From assembly GCA_038528235.1 (NCBI GenBank), contig JBCBEX010000011.1, positions 14,142 through 78,141 of the forward strand: DNA of 64,000 bases, written 5' to 3'. The DNA is from JBCBEX01 sp038528235 (GTDB lineage: Bacteria > Bacteroidota > Rhodothermia > Rhodothermales > Rubricoccaceae). The notes beneath the pieces were generated by a model. It made no database searches, was not told the origin of the DNA, and saw only the letters and a list, made by a program, of their open reading frames with translations. The translations under genes and the position numbers were made by a program. How positions within the stretch are numbered: the first letter of the stretch is position 1; each line of letters starts with the position of its first letter. Shown here piece after piece: positions 31,620-40,314 of this stretch.

Positions 31620-32498
31620 CTAGGCAACGCGTTCGAGGTGGGCCTTGACTGTCTCGCCCATCGCGGCTGGGTTGAGAATGGTCGTGATACCGCACTCGTC
31701 CATCGCCTGGAGCTTGGCATCTGCCGTGCCCTCGCCCCCCGACACAATCGCGCCAGCGTGGCCCATGCGGCGGCCCGGAGGTGCCGTGCGGCCCGCGATA
31801 AAGCCAAAGACGGGCTTCGTCATGTTCTCTTTCACCCAGTAGGCGCACTCTTCTTCGGCGGAGCCGCCGATCTCGCCGATCATCACGACAGCCTCGGTGG
31901 CCTCGTCTTCTGCGAAGAGCTTCATGGCGTCGATGAACTGGGTGCCGATGATCGGGTCGCCGCCGATGCCAACGGCGGTGGTCTGCCCGAGGCCCTCGCG
32001 CGTAAGCTGGTCCACGCACTCGTAGGTAAGCGTACCTGAGCGCGAAATCACACCGATGGGTCCCTCCGAGAAAATCATCGTCGGCATGATGCCCACTTTG
32101 CACTCGCCGGGGGTAAGAACGCCGGGGCAGTTCGGCCCAAGGAGGCGCACGCCGCGCTCGGTGACGAACTCGTAGGCCATCGCCATGTCGCGCACGGGGA
32201 TGCCTTCGGTGATGCACACCACGAGGTCCACGCCTGCGTCGGCGGATTCCATGATGGCGTCAGCGGCGAAAGGCGGCGGGACGAAGATCACGCTCACGTT
32301 GGCGCCCGCCTTCTCGACGGCCTCCGAGACGGTGTTGTAGACCGGCCGGTCCAGATGAGTCGCCCCCCCCTTGCCAGGGGTCACGCCCGCGACCACGTTC
32401 GTGCCGTAGCCCAGCATCTGCTCGGTGTGGAAGCTGCCCTCCTTGCCAGTGATGCCCTGAACGACGAGGCGGGTGTTCTTGTCTACGAGGATGCTCAT
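31620..32498 (-). CDS. sucD: Succinyl-CoA synthetase alpha subunit
   Basis: This 292-residue protein starts at MSILVDKNTRLVVQGITGKE (ATG 32498). It catalyses the substrate-level phosphorylation step of the TCA cycle with SucC. The CoA-binding region has GITGKEGSFHTEQML and AGVTPGKGG; GPNCPGVLTPGECKVGIMP follows. The phosphohistidine lies in MGHAGAIVSGGEG near the C-terminus. sucC is not adjacent, as is common in this lineage. Confidence 0.95.
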   Translation of the reverse strand: MSILVDKNTRLVVQGITGKEGSFHTEQMLGYGTNVVAGVTPGKGGATHLDRPVYNTVSEAVEKAGANVSVIFVPPPFAADAIMESADAGVDLVVCITEGIPVRDMAMAYEFVTERGVRLLGPNCPGVLTPGECKVGIMPTMIFSEGPIGVISRSGTLTYECVDQLTREGLGQTTAVGIGGDPIIGTQFIDAMKLFAEDEATEAVVMIGEIGGSAEEECAYWVKENMTKPVFGFIAGRTAPPGRRMGHAGAIVSGGEGTADAKLQAMDECGITTILNPAAMGETVKAHLERVA

Positions 32499-32647
32499 GG
32501 GGAAAGGCCTGGCGCCTAGGATGGAGGATGATCGGGAGACGAAACGCGGCGGTAAACTACCGCCCCCGCCGTATCTCTCCGGCCCGTTTGCGGAGGTTTC
32601 ACAGCCTGGTCGTAGGTTCTCGTCCTCACTCACCAGCGCCCAGTCCT

Positions 32648-33712
32648 GTGTCTGAACCTGACGCTCTTCTTCGATTCGTTCGCGAGGCACTAGCCCTCGG
32701 CCGTGACCGCACTGAAATCGCCGCGACCTTGCGCGAAGCTGGGTGGCCCGAGGAGCAGGTACACACCGCCCTTCGGTCGTTCGCCGATGTGGACTACCCC
32801 GTCCCCGTTCCGCGGCCCAAACCCTACCTCTCGGCGAAGGAGGCGTTCTGGTACCTCGTCCTGTTCACGACGCTCTACCTCTGGGCGATCTTCTTTGGCG
32901 TGCTGCTCTTCGACCTGATCGACGTAGCCGTACCCGACGCCACGGACCCCGACTACACGCTACGCTACCGCGCCGACGGCATCCGGTGGGCCATCGCAGC
33001 CATCCTGGTTGCCTTTCCAACGTTCCTCTTCATGGCCCGCTTCATCGGGCGGTCGCTTGAGCGGGAACCAGAGAAGCGCACATCGAGGGTGCGCAAGTGG
33101 CTGACTTACCTGACGCTGTTTGTGACGGTCTGCATCCTTGTGGGCGACCTGATGTCGCTCTTGTATAACCTCCTGAGCGGCGACCTGACGCTTCGATTCC
33201 TGCTCAAGGTCGTTGTCGTGGGCGTGATCGCAGGCGGCATCTTAGTCTTCTACCTGCTCGACCTGCGCCGCGACGACGCCCCCCTCGAACAACAGCGTTC
33301 CGTCTGGTCCCGACGCATCGGCATGGGCATCAGCGGCGTCATTGCGGCTGGCATCGTTGCTGGCTTTTTCGTCATCGGCTCGCCGACTACGGCCCGAGGC
33401 GTGCAGCTCGACGACCAACGCATCGACGACCTTCGCTTCGTCGAGTCCTCGCTGGCAACGTACTGGGCACGCGAACGAACTCTCCCTGCCGACTTGACCG
33501 AGGTGACTGCCATCGAATACCGCTCTGACGACGTGCTCTTCGATCCTGAGACTGGGGTTGCTTATGACTATGAGGTCCGCTCCGACTCGACCTATTCCCT
33601 CTGCGCGACGTTCGACGCACCGAGGCCCGAGCAACGCTACACGCCACCAAACACCGAAATCGTTCCTGAGGGCACAGGGCGGCAGTGCTTCGACCTCGAC
33701 GCCTCGAACTGA
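32648..33712 (+). CDS. DUF5671-like multi-span membrane protein
   Basis: This protein of about 354 residues was given a GTG start at 32648 (VSEPDALLRFVREALALG). An ATG at 32528 is in frame but adds a leader that looks non-coding. The N-terminal ~60 residues form a helical, UBA-like domain (ATLREAGWPEEQVHTALRSF). Five or more membrane spans follow (YLVLFTTLYLWAIFFGVLLF, IAAILVAFPTFLFMARFIG and others), matching DUF5671. The C-terminal ~110 residues are soluble and resemble a pilin-like or periplasmic tail (DDLRFVESSLATYWARERTLP). Function is unknown. It is convergent with gltD, 8 bp apart. Confidence 0.65.
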   Translation: MSEPDALLRFVREALALGRDRTEIAATLREAGWPEEQVHTALRSFADVDYPVPVPRPKPYLSAKEAFWYLVLFTTLYLWAIFFGVLLFDLIDVAVPDATDPDYTLRYRADGIRWAIAAILVAFPTFLFMARFIGRSLEREPEKRTSRVRKWLTYLTLFVTVCILVGDLMSLLYNLLSGDLTLRFLLKVVVVGVIAGGILVFYLLDLRRDDAPLEQQRSVWSRRIGMGISGVIAAGIVAGFFVIGSPTTARGVQLDDQRIDDLRFVESSLATYWARERTLPADLTEVTAIEYRSDDVLFDPETGVAYDYEVRSDSTYSLCATFDAPRPEQRYTPPNTEIVPEGTGRQCFDLDASN

Positions 33713-33720
33713 GGCAATCC

Positions 33721-35172
33721 TCACCCGACGAGATCGCCTTCGCCTTTGGTAGGCAGCGTCGACGCACCCATCAGGTAGGCGTCGATGGCCCGCGCCGCTT
33801 CGCGGCCCTCGGAGATCGCCCAGACGACGAGCGAAGCCCCACGGCGGTTGTCGCCTGCGGCAAAAACGCCGGGGTGGTCCGTCGCGAAGCGGTCGTCCGT
33901 AGCGATACGCCCGCGCTCGTCCAGTTCAACCGGCAGTTGCTCCACGAGCGGCTCTATCTCGGGGCCCGCATAGCCAATGGCGACCAGCACGAGGTCGGCC
34001 CGCCACTCGCGCTCCGTCCCTGGCACCGTCCGGCGACTCCGGCGTCCCTCCTGCTCGATCACCTCCACGTCGAGCGTCGTAAGGCGGTTTACCCGCTCGT
34101 CGCCGTGCAACGCGTGCGTGGCGATGGCCCAGACGCGCTCGCAGCCTTCCTCGTGCGAACTGCTCACCTCCAGCGTGTGCGCGATGAACGGCCACGGCTG
34201 GTCCGCCGGACGCTCCGTCGGTGGCGCTGGCCAGATGTGGAAGTTGGTGATCGACGCAGCGCCCTGCCGGTTGGCCACGCCGATGCAGTCCGACGCCGTG
34301 TCGCCGCCGCCAATGACGATGACGTGCTTGCCCTTCGCGCCAATCGTGGGCCGTTCGATACCAGCGACACGGCGCGTGTCTTGCCAGAGATACTCCCAGG
34401 CGTAGTGCACGCCGCCAAGGTCGTCGCCGGGGACGCCGAGCGGGCGAGGGCGTGTCGCTCCTGTCGCCAGGAGCACGGCGTCGTGCTGTGCGCGGAGATC
34501 CGCGAACGTCACGTCGCAGCCAACCTCAACGCCGCACTGGAACTGGATGCCCGCCGCTTCGAGCAAGGCGACACGGCGCTCGACGACGTGTTTTTCGAGC
34601 TTGAAGTCGGGAATACCGTAGCGAAGGAGCCCGCCGGGCTGTTCGTCGCGCTCGAAGACCGTGACTCCGTGGCCAACACGCCGGAGTTGCTCCGCTGCCG
34701 CGAGCCCCGCAGGGCCGCTCCCGACGATAGCGACGTGCTTCCCTGTCTCCTGCGTGGGCGTGGCAGGCTGCACCCAGCCCGCCTGAAACGCGTGCTCGGC
34801 GATGGCCTGCTCGATATGCTCGATGGTGACAGGGTCCTCGATCAGGCCGAGCACGCACGCCGACTCACAGGGCGCGGGGCAAATGCGGCCGGTGAACTCC
34901 GGGAAGTTGTTGGTGGCGGCGAGCCGCTCGTAAGCTTCGCGCCAGCGACTGTCCATGACGGCGTCGTTCCAGTCGGGGATGGCGTTGCCGAGGGGGCAGC
35001 CGCTCTGGCAGAACGGCACGCCGCAACCCATGCACCGGCGCGCCTGCTGCGTGACCTGCTGCTCCGCAAGCGGGATGTACACATCGCGATCGTCACGCAC
35101 ACGGGCGGCCACGTCGCGGCGTTGCGGTCCTCGCCGGGGGCGCTCGATAAAGTCGAGGTGGTCTTTCGTCAT
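33721..35172 (-). CDS. gltD: Glutamate synthase small subunit
   Basis: This 483-residue protein (ATG 35172) supplies electrons from NADPH to GltB. The N-terminal ferredoxin-like domain carries the Cys clusters RRCMGCGVPFCQSGCPLGN and ICPAPCESACVLG for two [4Fe-4S] centres. It is followed by FAD-binding VGSGPAGLAAAEQLRR and GGLLRYGIPDFKLEK, then NADPH-binding VIGGGDTASDCIG, and FAAGDNRRGASLVVWAI at the C-terminus. It lies 68 bp downstream of gltB, forming an operon. Confidence 0.95.
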   Translation of the reverse strand: MTKDHLDFIERPRRGPQRRDVAARVRDDRDVYIPLAEQQVTQQARRCMGCGVPFCQSGCPLGNAIPDWNDAVMDSRWREAYERLAATNNFPEFTGRICPAPCESACVLGLIEDPVTIEHIEQAIAEHAFQAGWVQPATPTQETGKHVAIVGSGPAGLAAAEQLRRVGHGVTVFERDEQPGGLLRYGIPDFKLEKHVVERRVALLEAAGIQFQCGVEVGCDVTFADLRAQHDAVLLATGATRPRPLGVPGDDLGGVHYAWEYLWQDTRRVAGIERPTIGAKGKHVIVIGGGDTASDCIGVANRQGAASITNFHIWPAPPTERPADQPWPFIAHTLEVSSSHEEGCERVWAIATHALHGDERVNRLTTLDVEVIEQEGRRSRRTVPGTEREWRADLVLVAIGYAGPEIEPLVEQLPVELDERGRIATDDRFATDHPGVFAAGDNRRGASLVVWAISEGREAARAIDAYLMGASTLPTKGEGDLVG

Positions 35173-35240
35173 TGGTTGCTCTTCTTACGTCTCGGGTCAC
35201 TTGTCCGCACTAGACAGCCAAGACGATGACCCAGTACTTC

Positions 35241-38200
35241 CTATTCGCTCTTTTCTCGGTCACCGAAGCCCCAGTCGCGCCCCGAGATGCGCACGGTGTA
35301 CCTCGCCAAATCCCGGTCGGAGGCGATGCCATCGCCGGAACCAGTCGGCCCTTCGAGGGCGCGTCGGTACTCGGTCGGGTAGACCTTGACAAACCGCTGC
35401 AGCGACTCTGTCCAGGTATCTAGGAGCCTGCGGGCCAGGTGGCTGCCTGTCGTGTGGGCATGTGCTTCGACCAGGTTGCGCAGTGCGACCGAATCCGGGC
35501 TGGCTGGTTCAACCGCGAAGAGGTCGACCATCTCGGGGTTGCAGCGCTCAGCAGCGAAGCGTCCGTCGGTATCCAACACGTAGGCGAGGCCGCCTGACAT
35601 GCCCGCCGCGAAGTTGCGGCCGGTCGCACCGAGCACGACGACACGACCGCCGGTCATGTATTCGCACCCGTGGTCGCCGACGCCCTCCACGACGGCCTCA
35701 GCGCCGCTGTTGCGCACGGCGAAGCGCTCGCCCGCTTTGCCGCGCACGAAAAGCCGCCCCGAGGTGGCCCCGTAGAGCGCCACGTTGCCAGCAATCACGT
35801 TGTCTTCAGCGACGAACGACGCCGTGACGGGCGGACGTACCGAGATGGTGGCCCCAGAGAGGCCTTTCCCGAGGTAGTCGTTCGCATCACCTTCGACATG
35901 AAGGGCGAGGCCGCGAATGCCGTAGGCGCCGAAGCTCTGGCCGGCGGCCCCGGTGGCCCAGATCGTGACCGCGCCCTCGGGGTAGTCGTGGCCGTATTTC
36001 AGCACGCGGCGGGCCATTGCGCCGGAGAGCATCGTCCCGAAGGATCGGTGCGTGTTCTTGAGCGCCACACGCAGCGTGAGCGGCTCCAGGTCGGCCGGAT
36101 CGTCAGCGTCGAGCAGTCGGGGGTCGAGGCGCTCCTCGATTGCGTCGATGAAGCGGTGGTCGATCTTGCTGCCCAGGCCATGGTCTTGCTCGTAGACCAC
36201 GTAGGGTAGCAGCACATCGGGCGTGCGAGGCTGTGCGAGGATCGGACGCAGGTCGAGGCCCGCGCGCTTCCGAGCGGACGGGCGTTGCTGCTCCGCATCG
36301 GTTGGTTCGTGGCGTCGAAGCCGATCTACGCGTCCGACCATCTCCGCGACCGTTCGGAATCCGAGCCGTGCCATGAGGCGCCGCAAATCCTGCGCGACGA
36401 AGTGGAAGTACTCGACGACGTGCTCGGGCGTCCCGGCGAACTTCTTCCGCAGCGCCGGATGCTGCGTGGCGATGCCGACCGGGCACACGTTGAGGTGACA
36501 CTTGCGCATCATCACGCAACCCATCGCCACGAGCGGGGCAGTCGCAAAGCCGAACTCTTCAGCGCCGAGCAGGGCTGCGATCGCCACGTCGCGGCCCGTT
36601 TTGAGGTGCCCGTCGCACTCGATGGTCACGCGGTTGCGGAGGCCCGTCGCCACGAGGGCCTGCTGCGCCTCGCTCAGGCCGAGTTCCCACGGCAGGCCCG
36701 TGTGCGCCACGCTCGTCTGCGGCGAGGCGCCGGTGCCGCCGTCGGAGCCGCTGATGAGAATCACGTCGGCCTTGGCCTTCGCCACACCCGCGGCAACCGT
36801 CCCGACACCAGCCTGCGCGACAAGCTTGACCGAGATCCGCGCCTTTGGGCGGGTGTTTTTGAGGTCGTGGATGAGTTGCGCGAGGTCCTCGATCGAGTAA
36901 ATGTCGTGGTGCGGCGGCGGCGAGATGAGCCCGACACCCGGCGTCGAGTGACGAGTGCGCGCGATCTCGTCGTTGACCTTCTTGCCGGGAAGCTGACCGC
37001 CCTCGCCAGGCTTGGCCCCCTGCGCCATCTTGATCTGGATCTCGTCGGCCCCGGCGAGATACTGGATCGTGACGCCGAATCGGCCCGAGGCGACTTGCTT
37101 GATCGCGCTCCGCGCTTTGTGCGTGCGGGCATAGCGCTTCGGGTCCTCCCCGCCCTCGCCGGTGTTGCTCTTGCCGCCGAGCCGGTTCATCGCCACGGCC
37201 AGCGTCTCGTGCGCCTCGGCGGAAATAGAGCCGTACGACATCGCGCCGGTCTTGAACCGCCTCACGATCTCGGTCCACGGCTCGACCTCGCTGAGCGGGA
37301 TCGCGCGGCTGGTGTCCGCGCTGTCGTCATCGTCGAACGCCAGCATGCTACGGAGCGACCCGCGCCGGGCATTCGTGATGTCGACAGCCTCGGCAAACTG
37401 CTGATAGCTCTCGAAATTCCCCGTCCGGACGGCGTGCTGCAGATGACCGATGGGCGCGGGGCCGTAGTGGTGCCGCTCACCCTCGCGTCGCCAGCCGTAC
37501 CGTCCTCCAACATCGAGAGCCGACACGCCTTCCCGGTGTGTCTCCTGAAACGCCGTCGCGTGTCGACGCACGGTTGCCTGTGCGATATCGGTAAGGTCGG
37601 CCCCCTCGATGCGCGTCGGCGTGCCGGTGAAGTAGGCGTCGATGACGGAACGTGCCACCCCCAGCGCTTCGAACTGCTGCGCGGACTGGTAGCTCTGAAG
37701 CGTCGAGATGCCCATTTTCGACATCACCTTCAGCAGCCCTTTGCCGAGCGCCTTGACGTAGTTGGCCTCCGCCTTGCGTGGGTCGAAGCCGTCGCGTTCG
37801 GCAGCGTTGCTGATCGAGTCGAGGGCGAGCGTCGGACAGATGGCTGTTGCGCCGTGGCCGAGGAGGCACGCCATATGGTGCACCTCACGCGCCTCCTGCG
37901 TCTCGATGACGAGCTCGCAGCGCCCGCGCCGTAGCGTACGCACGAGTTGGTGGTGGACCGCCCCTGCCGCCAGGAGCGCCGGAATCGGAAGCCGAGCGGG
38001 GCCAGCCGCGCGATCCGAGAGCACGAGAATGGTCGCGCCAGCATCGATGGCTGCATCGGCGGCCTGGCATAGCGCGTCAAGGCCCGCTTCGAGCGCCTGT
38101 CCTGCGTCGCCCGCAGCTTCGTTGTCGCCTGCCGTCCACGTCGAATCTAGGGTCGCGGTGCGGAAGGCCGGATGCGCCTCACCGTGGGCACGCAGCGCGG

Positions 38201-39992
38201 CGAGGTCGTTCTGGGTGAGTATTGGCTGGTCGAGGCGGATGACCGCGCATGCCTCGGCTGTTGGTGCGAGGAGGTTGCCTGTTGCGCCCAGGTGGATTGA
38301 GAGCGCGGTGACGAGTTCCTCGCGAATCGCGTCGAGCGGCGGATTGGTGACCTGCGCGAAGTTCTGGCGGAAGTAGTCGTAGAGCAGCCGCGGCTTGTCC
38401 GACAGCACGGCCAGCGGCGTATCGTCCCCCATCGAGCCGAGCGCTTCCTTGCCGTCACGCGCCATCGGCGGGAGCAGCAGCGTGAGGTCTTCGAGCGTGA
38501 CGCCAAAGAGCCGCTGACGGGTACGGAGATCGAGCGTCGACGTGGCAGGGCTGCAGGCCGAGGCAGGCTCAGCCGCGGCTCGCACGTTCTCGAACGGGAC
38601 GAGGTGCTGGTCGAGCCACTTCCGATACGGCTTTTGCTTGGCTATCGTGGCTTTGACCTCGCCATCATCAATGATGCGCCCGGCCTTGAGGTCGAGCAGG
38701 AGCATCCGACCGGGCTCTAGGCGACCCTTTCTGACAATCCGAGCAGGGTCGAGGTCGAGCACGCCCGTCTCCGACGACAGCACGACGAGGCCATCGTCTG
38801 TGACCGAATACCGCGAGGGACGTAGGCCGTTGCGATCGAGGACGGCACCCAGGTAGCGGCCGTCGGTGAATGGGATGGTGGCCGGTCCGTCCCACGGCTC
38901 CATGAGGCACGCGTGGTACTCGTAGAACGCCTTGCGCGCATCGTCCATCGTCCCTGTCCCTGGCCCCCCTTTGTGCTGCCACGCCTCGGGGACCATCAGC
39001 ATTACGGCCTCCGGTAGCGTGCGCCCGCCGTGCACCAACAACTCCACGGCCGCGTCCAGCGACTTCGAGTCGGAGTCGCCAGGCGTCATCACGGGTCGGA
39101 CGTGGTCGAGGTCGGCCCCGAAGTCTTTCGACGAGAACAGCGCCTCACGGCTGCCCCACCAGTTGCGGTTGCCCCGCACCGTGTTGATTTCGCCGTTGTG
39201 GCAGAGCATCCGGAACGGCTGCGCGAGATGCCACTCCGGCAGCGTGTTGGTGCTAAAGCGTGAATGGACCACCGCGAGCGCACTCGCCAGCGTGGGGTCG
39301 CGCAGATCGGGAAAGTAGGCGCTCAGTTGCTCGGGGATGAGCATGCCCTTGTAGACAAGCGTGCGGCTAGACAGGCTGATCAGGTGGAAGCCACGCAGCA
39401 GTGTTTCGTGCTTGCTGGCGAGCGCCTGGGCTGCCTTGGTGGCTCTGCGGCGGAGCACATAGAGGCGCTGCTCGAACGGCGCGCGCCGGAAGCTGCGACC
39501 TCGGCGAACGAAGACCTGGAAGATGGCTGGCTCGTTGGAGCGTGCTACTGGTCCCAACACGCCGCTATTGACAGGGACACGTCGCCAACCGAGCACCTTC
39601 ATGCCCTCGGCGCTTGCGGTGTCTTCAAATAGGGAGCGGTAGGCCTGCTGCGCTTCCAGATCCTTCGGCATAAACACCATGCCGACGCCGTAGTGGCCTG
39701 GGCGCGGTAGGCGAACCTCGCGCAAGGCGGCCTTCGCCTTGAGGAAGGCGTGCGGAAGCTGGAGCAGGATGCCAGCGCCGTCCCCAGACGCCTCGTCGCA
39801 CCCATACGCTCCGCGATGGTCGAGGCGCTCCAGGACTTCCAGCCCGTGCTGAACGATCGTGTGCGACGGTGTATTGGTGAGCGTGGCGACGAAGCCCACG
39901 CCACACGCGTCGTGATGCTGTCGTGGGTCGTAGAGCAGGCGCTGTGCCTGGGCTTGAGCAGGGTCGTCGGGAACGGGTGGTGGGACAGACAT
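35241..39992 (-). CDS. gltB: Glutamate synthase large subunit
   Basis: This 1583-residue protein starts at MSVPPPVPDDPAQAQAQRLL (ATG 39992). It makes glutamate from glutamine and 2-oxoglutarate. The glutaminase domain begins at Cys30 in HHDACGVGF, so a ~29-residue propeptide should be cleaved. It is followed by the central domain, the FMN/synthase domain (EGGEDPKRYART, QIKMAQGAKPGEGGQLPGKK, ISGSDGGTGASPQTS), and the [3Fe-4S] Cys cluster in CHLNVCPVGIATQHP. The C-terminal GXGXG beta-helix follows (YGATSGRLFVRGKAGERFA). It is the first gene of the gltBD operon and divergent from rnr. Confidence 0.95.
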   Translation of the reverse strand: MSVPPPVPDDPAQAQAQRLLYDPRQHHDACGVGFVATLTNTPSHTIVQHGLEVLERLDHRGAYGCDEASGDGAGILLQLPHAFLKAKAALREVRLPRPGHYGVGMVFMPKDLEAQQAYRSLFEDTASAEGMKVLGWRRVPVNSGVLGPVARSNEPAIFQVFVRRGRSFRRAPFEQRLYVLRRRATKAAQALASKHETLLRGFHLISLSSRTLVYKGMLIPEQLSAYFPDLRDPTLASALAVVHSRFSTNTLPEWHLAQPFRMLCHNGEINTVRGNRNWWGSREALFSSKDFGADLDHVRPVMTPGDSDSKSLDAAVELLVHGGRTLPEAVMLMVPEAWQHKGGPGTGTMDDARKAFYEYHACLMEPWDGPATIPFTDGRYLGAVLDRNGLRPSRYSVTDDGLVVLSSETGVLDLDPARIVRKGRLEPGRMLLLDLKAGRIIDDGEVKATIAKQKPYRKWLDQHLVPFENVRAAAEPASACSPATSTLDLRTRQRLFGVTLEDLTLLLPPMARDGKEALGSMGDDTPLAVLSDKPRLLYDYFRQNFAQVTNPPLDAIREELVTALSIHLGATGNLLAPTAEACAVIRLDQPILTQNDLAALRAHGEAHPAFRTATLDSTWTAGDNEAAGDAGQALEAGLDALCQAADAAIDAGATILVLSDRAAGPARLPIPALLAAGAVHHQLVRTLRRGRCELVIETQEAREVHHMACLLGHGATAICPTLALDSISNAAERDGFDPRKAEANYVKALGKGLLKVMSKMGISTLQSYQSAQQFEALGVARSVIDAYFTGTPTRIEGADLTDIAQATVRRHATAFQETHREGVSALDVGGRYGWRREGERHHYGPAPIGHLQHAVRTGNFESYQQFAEAVDITNARRGSLRSMLAFDDDDSADTSRAIPLSEVEPWTEIVRRFKTGAMSYGSISAEAHETLAVAMNRLGGKSNTGEGGEDPKRYARTHKARSAIKQVASGRFGVTIQYLAGADEIQIKMAQGAKPGEGGQLPGKKVNDEIARTRHSTPGVGLISPPPHHDIYSIEDLAQLIHDLKNTRPKARISVKLVAQAGVGTVAAGVAKAKADVILISGSDGGTGASPQTSVAHTGLPWELGLSEAQQALVATGLRNRVTIECDGHLKTGRDVAIAALLGAEEFGFATAPLVAMGCVMMRKCHLNVCPVGIATQHPALRKKFAGTPEHVVEYFHFVAQDLRRLMARLGFRTVAEMVGRVDRLRRHEPTDAEQQRPSARKRAGLDLRPILAQPRTPDVLLPYVVYEQDHGLGSKIDHRFIDAIEERLDPRLLDADDPADLEPLTLRVALKNTHRSFGTMLSGAMARRVLKYGHDYPEGAVTIWATGAAGQSFGAYGIRGLALHVEGDANDYLGKGLSGATISVRPPVTASFVAEDNVIAGNVALYGATSGRLFVRGKAGERFAVRNSGAEAVVEGVGDHGCEYMTGGRVVVLGATGRNFAAGMSGGLAYVLDTDGRFAAERCNPEMVDLFAVEPASPDSVALRNLVEAHAHTTGSHLARRLLDTWTESLQRFVKVYPTEYRRALEGPTGSGDGIASDRDLARYTVRISGRDWGFGDREKSE

Positions 39993-40129
39993 AACACCGG
40001 GGGGAAGGCGCGAGAGATGTGTGGTGCGGGCGCGCACATGGGAGGATGTATCGACACAAAACGGACTAGACTGCGGGCACACAAGCGCGCGTTTAGTGCC
40101 TTCTGGTCCCCAATGGCTGGGCTATCTGC

Positions 40130-40209
40130 CTGAAAAGCCCTTCCATCATCTTTTCAGAAGCGCTTCCAGTAGCCCCCACGCGTTCTTTGCTTTTTTCTTG
40201 CAAGCGCTT
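40130..40209. promoter_or_regulatory. Palindromic sites in the gltB-rnr divergent spacer
   Basis: The 322-bp spacer 39993-40314 has a hairpin CTGAAAAG (40130-40137)/CTTTTCAG (40150-40157) followed by two copies of the palindrome AAGCGCTT at 40158-40165 and 40202-40209, 44 bp apart. AAGCGCTT cores are typical of LacI/GalR-family operators, which is suggestive only. Either divergent gene could be controlled. Nothing else was seen in the spacer. Confidence 0.35.
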
Positions 40210-40314
40210 CCCTTCTCCATACCTTCACATGCACTATTCAGCGTGCCGAACAGTGACGACACGGGTCCGTTCATGTGTGCTGTAGTTCAGACTTCTCACC
40301 CCGCACTCTATCTG

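Noticed and set aside
36285..37934. 549-codon plus-strand frame inside gltB
   Set aside because: It is antisense to the well-conserved synthase domain. High GC third positions make long shadow frames common here.
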